This document shows, in pieces, positions 1 to 11,600 of a stretch of DNA of 64,000 nucleotides; positions within the stretch are counted from its first letter, which is position 1, and each line of letters opens with the position of its first letter. Under the pieces are notes generated by a model, which was not told where the DNA came from, did no database searches, and saw only the letters and a list, made by a program, of their open reading frames with translations. Made by a program: the position numbers and the translations under genes. Source of the DNA: Leptasterias polaris (Eukaryota; Echinodermata; Asteroidea; Forcipulatida; Asteriidae); the NCBI GenBank assembly GCA_037783415.1, contig JAZGTN010000239.1, positions 186,001 through 250,000 of the forward strand, given 5' to 3'.

Positions 1-201
1 ACGTTGTTCCTTCATGACTGAGCCCACTGATCCGCAACTCAGCCAGATGCCACAAAAAGAGCATGAAGTTTTTTTTATGTATAGCCTATCGGAACATTTC
101 CAACATATAAATACCAAATTTTATGTCTACCCAGCTCCAGTGTCAGATTTTTGTTGTCGGCAGTCTTTTTTCAAACTGCGCAAAACGCAACCAGACCTTC
201 G

Positions 202-311
202 ACCCATACAGAAGTTATGATGGCCTACAAAATACCCCCCCCCCCCCCCCCAAATCAACCCATACAGAAGTTATGATGGCCTACAAAATACCCCCCCCCC
301 CCCAAATCAAC
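202..311. repeat. Two-copy direct repeat with poly-C tracts
   Basis: A segment of about 56 bp occurs twice in tandem, starting near 202 and 258. Each copy contains CATACAGAAGTTATGATGG and ends in a run of 13 or more C before AAATCAAC. The poly-C runs differ in length. It looks like a simple local duplication, and no gene is visible in 1-627. Confidence 0.8.
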
Positions 312-633
312 GCATTTAGTTAGGTCATGGAGGTAGGGTTAGGTCTACAGCTTACAAAAGTCTACTTCCATAGTCCCTGCATTTGTTAATTAGGCCTATA
401 AAGTATAATAATGAACCTACCTTGGCGCCTCTGAGCCTTGGAAACCCAAAGCGCCGATGTAGATCTGTTTACCATCTGCCATCTCGCATGTACAGTCATC
501 AAGTTTTGTACATTCCTCTAAAGCCCATGATGAGTCGAAACATGTGTAAAATAACCCTAATATTAACACAAAGACCATCATGCCTGGTGAAACCACGTAT
601 ACAGTACCACTAGTACGGAAATGCAGGGTTACC

Positions 634-1521
634 TATGGTGGCCCTGAAGGGACATCGCATATCGCATACGTGTGCGCACACGTGCAATGTCGTGAAACAA
701 TTCGCGAATATGTGCGCACACGTATGCAATGTCGTGAAACAATTCGCGAATGTGTGCGCACACGGTATGCAATGTCGTGAAACAAATCGCGAATGTGTGC
801 TCACACGAGTGCGAATATATTTGCGATGTCGTGAACGTTTATTGCATACCAAGTTGCATACCTTTGGGATGATGTCATAGTTGCAGACAATTTGTTAGTG
901 ACCTAGGGAGTACGTGGCGCTACAGTCAGGCTCCTGTAAGCATGGCTATACAATAATGTGTACCCAGGAACTTGGCACCAGGCCAAGTTTCGCCAACATG
1001 TACTACAGCATAAGCTATCTACCTACAGCCTACTAATAAGTACTTGTGCTATTACAATCAAGGTCGAAGAGTACGCACGCGCGAGGGTATTTTACGGTCA
1101 AACACGCCCATTTTATGAATAGCCCACGTGAAAAAAAGAAATACGCCACCCGCCTCGCTTGCCTCACAACAATGACTACCGCTGCAATGACTACCGCTAA
1201 TCTCACTGTAGGCAAGAAACCCCCCAGATCATTAGACATTTTATTCAAAGGTATGCAACTTGGTATGCAATAAACGTTCACGACATCGCAAATATATTCG
1301 CAGACGTGTGCGCACATATTCGCGAATTGTTTCACGACATTGCATACGTGTGCGCACACATTCGCGATTTGTTTCACTACATTGCGTACGTGTGCGCACA
1401 TATTCGCGAATTGTTTCACGACATTGCATACGTGTGCGCATATATTCGCGAATTGTTTCACGACATTGCATACGTATGCGCACACGTTTGCGATATGCAA
1501 TGTCCCTTCAGGGCCACCATA
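634..1521. mobile_element. Foldback-type DNA transposon with tandem-repeat arms
   Basis: Both ends carry the same inverted terminus (TATGGTGGCCCTGAAGGGAC on the left, its reverse complement on the right). Inside each terminus lie inverted arms made of tandem units of about 42 bp. Each unit contains GCAATGTCGTGAAACAATTC and a GTGCGCAC palindrome; there are about 3 units in the left arm and about 5 in the right. The element is flanked by the 6-bp direct repeat GTTACC (628-633 and 1522-1527), which reads as a target-site duplication. The ends also begin and end with TA, so a TA-type duplication with chance flank identity is the alternative. The middle (about 880-1240) has no transposase, so the element is non-autonomous. 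Long open frames over the arms are by-products of the repeats. Confidence 0.75.
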
Positions 1522-1527
1522 GTTACC

Positions 1528-3504
1528 CATGGAGGAAAGAAAGCTTGACCCCAACACACACTGCTGTTTCTAGTCCCGTATTTAGTTCCTTGCTAGAAGT
1601 AGGTCAACACGACAAGATTAACAGCTTTTTATATCACACATATCAAATATGCTTCAGTCCGATTAGCTGGGCCTCCGAGTACTGGATATATTCCATAGAT
1701 ATCATAGAGAAAGGACCACGGACCCTCTATGATAGATATATAGACGATCTATCACACTGAAATTCCCGGCCGTACACACACGTACACTGTCTATGCACTG
1801 ACACACGCCTGTACGTAGTCTTGGTCCAAGACGTCACTATCCTATACACGTAACTATCTTATACAATAATACTCATGATAACCCGACAGAGGGCGCGCTT
1901 TTCGTTCTTGAATTCATCGGCGCGGCTGACAACTGTAGTCTTGGATATCTTGTATTAGAGGGTGTGGCCAAGTTATGGTAATGAGGCATCAAATCATGTA
2001 TTATTCATATTAGTGACTGAATGACAAGTTTGTATGAGCTGCAAGATGTGAAAGGTCATGAACTCGTGTATGCTGTACATAACGTGCAATCTTGTTTTCG
2101 TGATCATGGCTTCTTCATCGCATTAAGTTATCAACGCATTATTAGCAAGTGATTCTGAAATTATTGATTGATTGTTGAGGGAACCTGACAATGGTTTTCG
2201 AGCAAGTTAATAATATGTGGGGAAAAAATCACACTCGCGATTCGAAAAGCAAACAATTTTCCCAAAAGATCTGTGATGTTTTTAAAAAACAACTAAGCAT
2301 TAGGGCTTTCTACAAGTACAGTAGCATTCAATCAGTAAGTTTCATTTCCCGGATTAAAAATTAAATCGGGCACAAAAATAGGAATGCAATGGTGCTAGAG
2401 CCAAGGATACGAAGTGGATTGGCCCTATTCATGGGGCTATGTCTTCACTTCGTATAGACTGTGCAAGTCTCGCGCGTATCCGAACGAGAAAACTCGTCAA
2501 ACGAAGAACATTTTTATTTCTGAAATCAAATCTTTGTTTTAAATTATATCTCATGACAAAATCTGAACAACAAAAATAAATCATACAAATTTATGAAATT
2601 AGTTTTAGCTTTCTAAAAAAATACGCCAAAGTGTGTTAATTATTATTAAAAACAAATTAAAACTCTGGGACAAGGATGCTTTTTTGATGTTAACTTTTTA
2701 GAAACCCCTTACGCAGATTCGTGAAGGTCAAATGGGTTTTAAATTGACCCGTATCGCAGTTTAAAGAATTCCGACGCCTCAACACCATAGACTGCAATGA
2801 AAAGGGTTCGCTTTGCAATTACAGCATCTGGCGATTATAATCGCGCATCCAAAACAAGCTTTTAGTCATAAGTTTTATGATCGGAGGTGAGCACAAAATT
2901 CTTAATATTTTGCAATAACCGGAAACTGAGGTCAAGTTTAATTCTCGGGTTTTCTTCCATATATTGTTGAATTGGTTTTACTTTCATATTTTGTTATCAC
3001 TTAGTATTACATTCCCAACAACATGTATAATTTTCTAGGTCATAAACTACGTTAAACTAAAATAATTGACGAAACAAAATCTCGCCCACGTAAAACTCCA
3101 TATTATGGTTGGGACCACTATGGTCCCGGAAGTTCGAATGCGCGCGAGACTTGCACAGTCTATTGTAAAAGTCACATTGTATTTAGCGCGCGCGCGTGCT
3201 GACCTCCCAGCCAGAAACTTCTGCGCTTATGTTCAGTGTGTGAGAAAAACACGATGTCCACACACACAGATTCACGTGTAATTCCTCATAAGTCAGTGAA
3301 TTAATAGTGGTCCACAAATGAAACAAAGTGTACGAGGTAATGATTATTAGTAACTTTAAAAAAAAAAATAATAGGTAGGGCCTATGTTATTAACTTTGTC
3401 TCTCCCTCATTTTTCCCCTTGCCCCTTGACGTTTTTTTCTCTCAAGCAATACATTGGTTTTCAATTTTGATGGATTAAGTTATTTTGTTTTCAAAAATAA
3501 ACAG
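1528..3504. other. Non-coding stretch, small hairpins only
   Basis: No gene is supported. Visible structures are a 10-bp-stem hairpin at 1700-1734, a hairpin at 2407-2455 (ATACGAAGTG against CACTTCGTAT), and an inverted pair near 2453-2485 and 3130-3162 (shared AGACTGTGCAAGTCTCGCGCG). The segment around 2398-2440 resembles the inverted-repeat element at 11963-12272 and is probably another degraded copy. Confidence 0.5.
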
Positions 3505-3626
3505 GCTTGTCAGAGATCGCCAACAAACCACACCTTGGTATTTAACATCGGAAACCCCGAATCCAAACGGACTATTCGATACGGCAGATACGAGATTCAT
3601 TACGAACATGTGAATCGAATCAAACG
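3505..3626 (+). CDS. Candidate orphan coding exon, unrecognised
   Basis: This 122-bp segment has an acceptor-like AATAAACAG before it and a CG|GTAACA donor after it. One frame is open throughout (41 codons, including HTLVFNIGNPESKRT and RYGRYEIHYEHV). A second frame is open until a TGA at about 3613. I do not recognise either protein. The fully open frame ends in phase 2 and does not join in frame to the acceptor at 4752, so either an intermediate exon is missing or the two are unrelated. Chance is a real alternative at this length. Confidence 0.22.
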
Positions 3627-3974
3627 GTAACAGTTCAATATTAATTGCTCTTTTTTTTGTTCATTCGTTGAATCATTTTTGTTCCCGTGTTAATGATGCA
3701 AGTATATACTTTATTTAATTAATTTGTTGATAGATATGTGCTTTGGTTGAGTGCAAATTGAAACTTATTCAAGCCTTTTGACTAAGTTTCTTCAATACAG
3801 AAATATAGTAAGTTGAATGACATCCCCAAGTGTTCTTTAACAAAAATATGGGGGGGGGGGAGCTGCTACGTTCGTTGTTTAGAGAAGCGAATGATTTCTT
3901 CATAGTGCCTCTAGAAAATCCAGTTATTCATATTATTTTCCTTGTGGTTTATTATTTGATATTTGAATGTGATC

Positions 3975-4200
3975 CCTCTGCTGCCGCTTCCCAGGTTGCA
4001 TCGTAAACTTGGGTGTGATCCCTGGCAGTACAGCAGTTACAGGTTGAATGCCTTCTGATTGGCACCCCGCAAAGATATTGATATAGGGAGTCTGCCAACA
4101 TAGGGCTAGATTGTCCAATTGGTAGCGCCGGCACATTAATCCGGAGGTCCCAGGTTCAAGTCCCACTCTAGTAAACTCTTCTTTGTCAACCCCCAAATCA
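3975..4200 (+). mobile_element. tRNA-like repeat element (SINE-type), copy 1
   Basis: A tRNA-like block at about 4104-4172 keeps an A-box-like segment (ATTGTCCAATTGGTAGCG) and a B box (GGTTCAAGTCC). It is followed by the family tail CTTTGTCAACCCCCAAAT. Upstream sequence (CTTGGGTGTGATCCCTGGC and TTCTGATTGGCACC) is shared with the copy at 22140-22350. Further copies lie at 33480-33665 (-) and 55180-55345 (+). The shared flanks show a dispersed repeat and not a functional tRNA gene. Confidence 0.65.
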
Positions 4201-4299
4201 TACACTATTTTTTACATCCAAACAGCGTGACGAAAGTAACATTAGAGTGTGATCCATCGGCTGAGGAGCCTACACTGGTCCCACATGGAGCCCCAGGAA

Positions 4300-4477
4300 C
4301 CGGTGTGGACGGAGATTCTGTCCCCCCGGAGATTCTGTCCCCCCATATGGAGAACTGTGTACAAACTGCTTTTGATAGCGCCCTCTTTTGAATCATCCCT
4401 CTCCAGCCCACGTTAATTTCCCATCATATTATATGGGGGACAGAAACTCGGGGGGACAGATTTCCCTATGACACCGG
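4300..4477. mobile_element. Short MITE-like element with imperfect inverted ends
   Basis: The ends are CCGGTGT and ACACCGG. Internally GATTCTGTCCCCCC occurs twice on the left and its complement GGGGGGACAGATTT once on the right, giving imperfect inverted arms. There is no coding capacity and no clear target-site duplication. Confidence 0.4.
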
Positions 4478-4751
4478 CACTAACTATGTGAGTCTAATGC
4501 ATGTCATTACCACCAACAGTCATCTTAACCTTTTGATTTTTGATAGAAATGAACAAAAATGTTCTTTTAGCTGTGCCCAGGAAATCGTTAAAAAAAAACG
4601 CACCAATGAACGGTTCCCCTCCCCCCAAAAATATTTCTTTGCCCCCGCACCCCCTTCCCCCATCGCAAAAGAAAATGTCTGGTTACGCCACTGTTCATTT
4701 TCATAAGCTTTTGTAATTGAAATGTTAATTTTCATTTCTGTATTTTTCAAC

Positions 4752-5100
4752 AGTATTTCACAATTACATCAATGAGTGCGCTTGTCCTGGTATGTGCCAG
4801 GACAATACACTGCCAAGTAACACGTCTGATGGGAATCATGACGATGAGCCCGATACGCATCATAACAATGGTTCGAATCCCGACGAAGGCCACACAACGA
4901 AAGAGTCGCACCACTCTCACGAACCAGGTTGGAATTCCGCAGATCAGTCGCACCATGATCATGACCACGATCATGACCATGATCATGACGAGTCTAACGT
5001 TGGGAGTTACCCATCAATGACTGACGCAGTACCTCTTGACGATAACAACGTGGGGTTCATTAAAACCAGACAGTGTTCTTTAAGCACTTATAAAAAATAA
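4752..5100 (+). CDS. Candidate terminal exon, His/Asp-rich protein
   Basis: A strong acceptor (pyrimidine-rich tract, TTCAACAG) precedes an open frame that runs to TAA at 5098-5100. From the acceptor, reading in phase 1, it gives a Cys-rich start (NECACPGMC), then an acidic, His-rich stretch culminating in alternating His-Asp near 4955-4990, and ends CSLSTYKK. An internal ATG at 4792 would give 102 aa. AATAAA at 5473-5478 could be its poly(A) signal. The His-Asp run is a hexanucleotide-like repeat and could be metal binding if translated. I do not recognise a family and found no upstream exon that splices in phase, so the exon may be spurious. Confidence 0.3.
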
Positions 5101-6559
5101 GGAAATCTATAGAATTTTATACGACACTTTACCTCGAAGCATGAACAAAACTGCCGATATAATTATCACCAAATCAATCTTCATCATTCTTCATATTTTC
5201 CAGATATAAGATTCTCCAAATTATTTTCGAGTAACAACTACTGCCTATGTCATGATGCAACTAAACATATGGTAAGAACTCTTCAGTATTCTTCTCTCTT
5301 TTTTACTGTACTTTTGGCTTTAAATTACGGAAATTTATTTGTATTTTCCCTTCTCCATATAGGCATTGAATCTACCTTCCTCTTGATGAGAAACGATACG
5401 CAACAAGAAGAAGTCTGTAAAAGGAAGCTCTAGTAATACAAAATTTCAGCATCAACGCAATAGTTTATTTACAATAAAATCGTTGCAGTCTTATAAATTT
5501 GACAATTTCGACCACGAAGCATAAGTTTTACTGTACATGATCTAAGATTAATTACAAAATTACTTAAATACTATAAAGCTGTTAAGTTAAATAGTCAAAT
5601 CTGTGTGTGCTTAATTTAGTTTTAAAATCTACTCCACTCATTGTTTCGGCCACTCAATCACATCTTTAAAAACAGCAATTTACATGTAAACGATGTCAAA
5701 AGTTAGCTCAACATTAAAACTAGGAATTTATAGGTCCTACTGCTTGAGAATCATTACAAGCCGGTATGCATGTTCCGAGTTATTAACTATGTGGCATTTC
5801 CTTTGGATATGGTAGGCTGTGTGCTAACTGCTTACAAACATTGATGGGCTTGCTAAATTTGTTATTGTTTGGTTATTGTATAATTGGTCTATTCCGCACA
5901 CAAAATAACAAATTTAAAAGAACCTTGATTGTTGTTCATTATCTTTAATTAAAAGAAATCTTTGAGTAAAGTTTAATTTCCATTGCATGTGAAACAGTTT
6001 TAATTCCATAGTAAAATACGTGGGAAAAACAATTTGTTTGTATTCTGAAATATTAAGTGTTAAAAACATATGCAGAAAACATAAAAGTAAAAAAGACAAA
6101 GTTACAAAACATAAAACTGTATTATGTATGTACATTTTGCACAAGAGATATTTTGGTTCAATGATTACCAAATCTAACAAGTCAATGATACTTCATAATT
6201 ATCCCAAAGCCAGTATTTATAGAAGCATTTCAATTGTAACCTGCTCAAACAACCAAATCATAAACAAAAAAGTGAACTTTATACCATACTGCAGTCATCT
6301 GATTTCCAGACTCCCTGTCCACACATGTAGTTCTTTATCTTACTCTCATTTCATAATAAAGGAAACAAGTCCATTTTCCCTTCCAGCCATTTTTGGTTTC
6401 ATTGATGGCTGCACCATGGTAGAGAGTTCTAATGTGTTGCAATTCAATCTGGAAAATTAAAGTGCTGAAGTACAATAACAAAATTGTGAAGATTCAACAG
6501 AAATTATTGCGTTGATCTTGTTACAAATAAACGCATCTGTTTTTTTTAAATGCATTTGT
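5101..6559. other. AT-rich non-coding DNA
   Basis: No gene is supported. The open frames here (for example 6020-6460 and 5914-6180) are low-complexity and AT-rich, lack splice context, and resemble no family I know. Confidence 0.5.
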
Positions 6560-6950
6560 GGCATGTCATGGCCGAGCGTCACACACTGGACTCAAGCTCT
6601 CGTGTTTATGATGGTTCAAGTCCCAATCTTGACACTTGTGTCCTTAAAGACACTTAACCATTATTGCTTCATCCTTTGCATGGGAGGTAAAGCCTTGGTT
6701 CTATGTGTTTTGTAATGCCCGTAAAAGAACCCAGTTACACTTATTGCCAAGACAAGGGGTTTGCCCTTGAGTTTCTGTCAGTGGCTGCTGAATGCGCAGC
6801 AGCACCTTGTAAACCCTTAAAGGTGCTACACACATGCACAGGTCTCAAATTTCAAAAACTTCAAAAACCTGTCTAAACAAATAATAAGCACATTGAGACG
6901 CTTGAAGAAAAAGCGCTATATAAAAAGTATTGTTATTTGTGTTGACAGCA
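6560..6950 (+). mobile_element. tRNA-derived SINE, near full length
   Basis: The 5' part is tRNA-like, with A-box-like TGGCCGAGCG near 6570 and B-box-like GGTTCAAGTCC near 6612. The body contains GACACTTGTGTCC and AAGAACCCAGTTACACTTAT, and the 3' end contains AGCACCTTGTAAACCC and the tail AAGCGCTATATAAAAAG. Partial copies of the same family recur at 26266-26335, 33873-34022, 34885-35095, 37845-37990 and probably 55900-56035, which supports a dispersed SINE. The internal open frame is incidental. Confidence 0.7.
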
Positions 6951-7136
6951 AAATGTTACAAAGCTGAACCAACTAATTGTGGTAATTGAAAATGACATAC
7001 ATGCATGTATTAAAGGATTAACAGGATTATGGTTATTGAAATACCAAGATGCTGTTCAGGAATAGGGTTGATATGGGTTGGCTGTTTGCCACTGAGTGAG
7101 GGTTGACATTGATGAAAGTCTTCTACTGTCAGACAC

Positions 7137-7142
7137 TTTAAT
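7137..7142 (-). terminator. Possible DPH3 poly(A) signal (ATTAAA)
   Basis: On the minus strand ATTAAA lies about 180 bp beyond the DPH3 stop codon. I see no canonical AATAAA closer. A hexamer alone is weak evidence. Confidence 0.3.
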
Positions 7143-7321
7143 CATGGTGTAAAACATGGTAAGTGAGATCACAAGACATCTATCTCCAGCAGTGAAAACA
7201 GTTGCAACATGTGTCAAATCTGGACTTGTAGAACTATCATCCTTGGTTTCCTTTTAGAAGGTTCACTTTCCTCATTGACAGTAAGTTGGTGGAGAGGGGA
7301 AGGGGAAAGGGGCTGTCATCG

Positions 7322-8169
7322 TCATGCTACTTCTAATCCTTTTTGACTAGGTGCAGGTACTTCCTCTCCATCCATGAAATCTTCCTGAAACACAAAAAGT
7401 GAAAAGTAATTTACTTGTCGAACTTCTTAAACTTTGCATGTATTTTTGGTGAAAACAGGAATACTGGCAGGGTTTTAGAAGTAGTTGATGTCAAGTTGCA
7501 ATGATTAAAACCCTTATCCCCGATGGTCATAGACTGTCAACAGGATTAGGGTAACGGTCATTCCAACTACACTAAAGTCTTTTTCATGGTGTGACTTTCG
7601 ACATATCATTTGATTATCAGAAGCAGGGTTTCACATTGAGCAGAATTAAAAACAAACAAAAACACATTCTATAAATTGTGATTTCAGCTGATCAATTAAT
7701 CCGACTCACCGGGTCATAAATAACTTTGAGGATGAGAGAACAGCTCGGGCAGGTTGCAACTTCTTCACCTTGACTTAGCTCTTCCTGAATTATGTAAAAT
7801 GTAAAAATAAAACAATATCATCGAATCAGAAAACAGAATCACAGAAATTATAGCAAATTTGAATTACTGATGCTATAATAGGCTAGTCATAGTAAATAAG
7901 ATAATGTGATGTGTGAACTGAATGTTTTTAGATAATCATTTCACAAACAAGTCCAGATGGAGAGACGGTTAACTTCTGATTATGATAATACCGTTCAATC
8001 CCATACATATTGTAACTGGTCAATACGACATGTGTACTGTTTGAAAACTTCAAAAACTTACCTTTGTGATCTCGAATCTATCCCCGCATGGGCACGGATA
8101 ATGATACGTTTCCGTTTCTTCGTCATACTCGAAATCTTCAATTTCGATTTCATCGTGATACACTGTCAT
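7322..8169 (-). CDS. DPH3: DPH3, CSL-type zinc-finger diphthamide synthesis protein
   Basis: Three coding exons on the minus strand (8169-8062, 7784-7710, 7384-7322) give 81 aa, matching the family length of about 82. All introns are phase 0 with GTAAG or GTGAG donors and CAG acceptors. The protein starts [13 protein letters not shown] and carries the CSL zinc-finger cysteines as CPCG (C26, C28) and CPSC (C48, C51), followed by LKVIYD. In known homologues this small metal-binding protein donates electrons to the DPH1-DPH2 enzyme in the first step of diphthamide formation on EF2, and the yeast homologue (KTI11) also works with Elongator. It acts in the cytosol. Its start codon lies 434 bp from that of the divergent EXOSC8, so they probably share a promoter. 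Nothing looks broken. Confidence 0.96.
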
Positions 8170-8603
8170 GCTTGTGTGATAAAAAACTCATTTACAGAGA
8201 GTTTACAATCATAACACACGTGTCATTTTTGTTCATAGTAAACAGACCTTATAAAAAAATGGCGGCGGTCAAGAAGAAATTGTAGAGTGTATTTCATGTA
8301 AGTTTTTGAAGTTTGAAACATCGTGCTTCAATAGACACAATTGGCGACTAGCTCTCTGTAACTTAACATCAGAAAACCTAATTGGTTTATTGAGACATGT
8401 CTACACGTTTAGAAAACATCATTATAGTAAACAGTATACAAAAAACAACACATATTTTTCATCAACTGCACGTTATTCTAAAACTGAAAATATGTACTAA
8501 TATTATACGGCTGTTGTGTGTATATCGGGATGGGTTCGTAGAACAGTCTTGAGTTTATTCGAAAACTTGAACCCGGAGGAAAGGTGCACGCACATGTGTG
8601 GAC
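8170..8603. promoter_or_regulatory. Shared divergent promoter, DPH3 / EXOSC8
   Basis: The start codons of the two genes face away from each other across 434 bp, leaving room only for the two 5' UTRs and a common promoter. The segment contains AAAATGGCGGC at 8256-8266, a match to the YY1-type motif often found at the start sites of housekeeping genes. The ATG inside that motif opens an eight-codon frame ending at TAG 8285, a possible upstream ORF only if it is transcribed rightward. I see no TATA box clearly placed for either gene. Confidence 0.6.
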
Positions 8604-11600
8604 ATGGCTGCCGAATTGAAGTAAGTCGAAATGTTGATTGTACTTGTAAGTTGCAGTCCCTTTTTATCTTCATCCTTGAGATTTTCATGTAACTTTCACG
8701 ATGACAGTTCTCGTTCATTTGTCATCAATAATTCTGTATATACTTATTCTCAAATTAGTTGCAATTCCTTGCTATATCCTCCCCTGTCCGGTTTTCGATG
8801 TAGTATGCCTTTTTCTTTGAATTGAAAAAAAATAAAAATATTCCATAATTAACTGATGCCCTAATTACCTTCCTTTGTTTATAAGAAATATGCAAACATA
8901 TATTAAAACGTGGTGGACATTGAAAATTTCACACCACGCACCGATCTTCGATGACTTCAATAGCGTCCCATTTGATTTGAGTTTGACCTGTTTTCGATGC
9001 AAACAAGAAAGTATGGTGTCCGGGTGAAGCCAACGTGGAAGAAACATCTGCAGTGACTACAAGTGTTCTGTGAGACTTTGTGTATGACTCTATAGCCAGC
9101 AGTTTTCTTCATTTTATTCAACATATTTTTTATTTAGTTTTAAAAATAACCATGGTATTTTTCAAAAAAAAAAAAAAAAATAAATAAAAAAATAATGTAA
9201 ATAATTCTTGGCTTTCAAATTTTATTTTTATTTAGTTTTGTGTCTTTTTATGTTTCTTAACATTTATAATAAAGCATATAAATAAACAGTGATAATCGAA
9301 TCACAAAGCTGATGTTTAAATTTTAATATTAATAACAAAAATGATAGTGTTACAAAAAAAAATTATCCAGACTATGAGTATTAGAAAATGATATAAGGCA
9401 CGTGGCTTCTTTAAGCCTCTGTATTTTTCCCCCCAGAATGCTCAGCAGAATGCTCAGTCACATGATTTGATCATCGTGAATTGTGAATTGAAAAAGTGTT
9501 TGATGAAACTTTTTCGGTGGGAATTGTTTTTTTATGGCCCCAACAGTATGACATATTTTTGTACCTTGCAGAAATGCCTAAAATACCACAACTTTTTGCA
9601 TTTACAAGTGCAACTAACCAGTGGAGCCTTACATGTTTCTAAGTTTTGGTCAAAGGAGAGGAGACTCTTTGCTTGGCAAGTCAAACCACAAAAATTGTAT
9701 CTAGGGACTGTTTACATCGCGCGCAGAGAGGTAAAAGATTTGCCTCGATTTCAGGGACACCCTGAATACAGGGCGTCCTACGATACAGTACACTACTAAA
9801 AGTACTAGTGTTGTACACAATAATTGCTCTATTTACTATAGTATAATACTTAACTAGTACTAGAGGCGCTCAGTGTCAGTCTGAGCTCTGTCTGTTAGTG
9901 TACAAGTCAATATACAAATGTACATTACAACACAAGTAGTGTACTATACTAACAGTAACACTAAAAACAGTAACACTTCAGTAACACTACACTACCACTG
10001 TAGTGTTAATGTTACTGTTTTGTGTTAGTGTTAGTGTTAGTGTAATACTCGGTATGTCATAGAACGCCAATGGCAATAGAGTGATAACATCTACCAGGTA
10101 CATATGCAACATAATTCCTACATGTACGTGTGGATATGCCATAAATGTGGTATTCCAAACTTTACCAACTCGTCTTTGTTTGCCACCTTTGAAACATCAA
10201 ATTCCTTTGAGGCCCTGGATAGTGACATTGATAATGCTAACAGTGACATTTTTAATGCTTCGCAAGGATTTATAACTGACAAAAACAGCAACCTTGGTAG
10301 CCCAATAGGCTCGTCAAGTCCAAAGGGACAACGGAGCAACCCCAAAAAACTTAGCAAATCCACGCAGAAACCACTGAAAATTCTGAACATTAATTTCCAT
10401 AGTATCGGCAACAAAATCGCCCAGTTTCAGGCAATACTCGAGACTGAAGACCCCGATATTATTGTAGGGACTGAGACCTGGTTAAACACTTCAGTATACT
10501 CCAGTGAATTTCTACCGTCCACCTTCCAGATTTTTCGTAGGGATCGATCAACGGACACCACCGGTGGTGGTGTTTTTCTCGCAATGAAATCTAATCTTAT
10601 CGCTCAAGAAGAACCAAACATTCAAACCAACTGTGAATCAATTTGGGCAAGTATGCATGTTAAAGGGAAACCAGCCATTTATGTTGGTGCTTTTTACAGA
10701 AAGCACTTTGGTAAAACCAATCTAGATACAACTTATCAACAAAGGTTGCAAAGGTCAAGCTGACGTAATAATCATGGACTTTAAAAAGGCGTTCGATCTT
10801 GTACCTCACCAAAGACTCCTAAAGAAACTCATGCAAGCTGGAATTGCTGGACCACTTCATAAATGGGCCAGTAATTTCCTTACAAAAAGGTCTCAACAAG
10901 TCGTGCTGGAGGGAATTTCATCATCATCTATTCAAGTTACATCATGCGTGCCACAGGGTACGGTTCTTGGGCCATTACTATTTATTTTGTATCTAAACGA
11001 TCTACCAGATGGGATAACTTCACAAGTGAGGCTCCTCGCTGACGACTGTATTTTATATCGTGAGATAAAAAACCCGGATGATAACCAAAAGCTACAGAAC
11101 GACATCAACAAGCTTTGCAATTGGGAATCGACCTGGCAGATGAAATTCAATGTCAGCAAATGTTATGTAATGCACATTACGCACAAAAAAACCCCACTCC
11201 AGTCAACATACACAATGAATGGTGAACCACTACAGTCTGTCAAAAGTCATACCTACCTGGGCGTAGAGATAAATCATAACCTGAGCTGGGTGAGCCACAT
11301 TTCCAACATCACTTCTAAATCTTATCAAGTCCTGGGATTACTTCGTAGAAATCTATACATTTGCTCTACACATGTAAAGGAGACTGCTTATAAAACATTG
11401 GTCAGACCCAAGCTCGAGTACTGCGCTAGTGTATGGGACCCGCACCATCAAGAACATAAAAATAGACTGGAAGCAGTACAGCGTAGGGCAGCTAGATTTG
11501 TATGTAAAGACTCCCGTCGTAAGAGTAGCGCCTCCTCAATGATCAGTAGATTGCAATGGAAACCTTTGGAGGAACGTAGAGCAATCTCCAGGTTAACACT

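Noticed and set aside
610..1760. Several open frames up to 174 codons on both strands
   Set aside because: They run through the tandem-repeat arms of the foldback element and translate the same short unit repeatedly.
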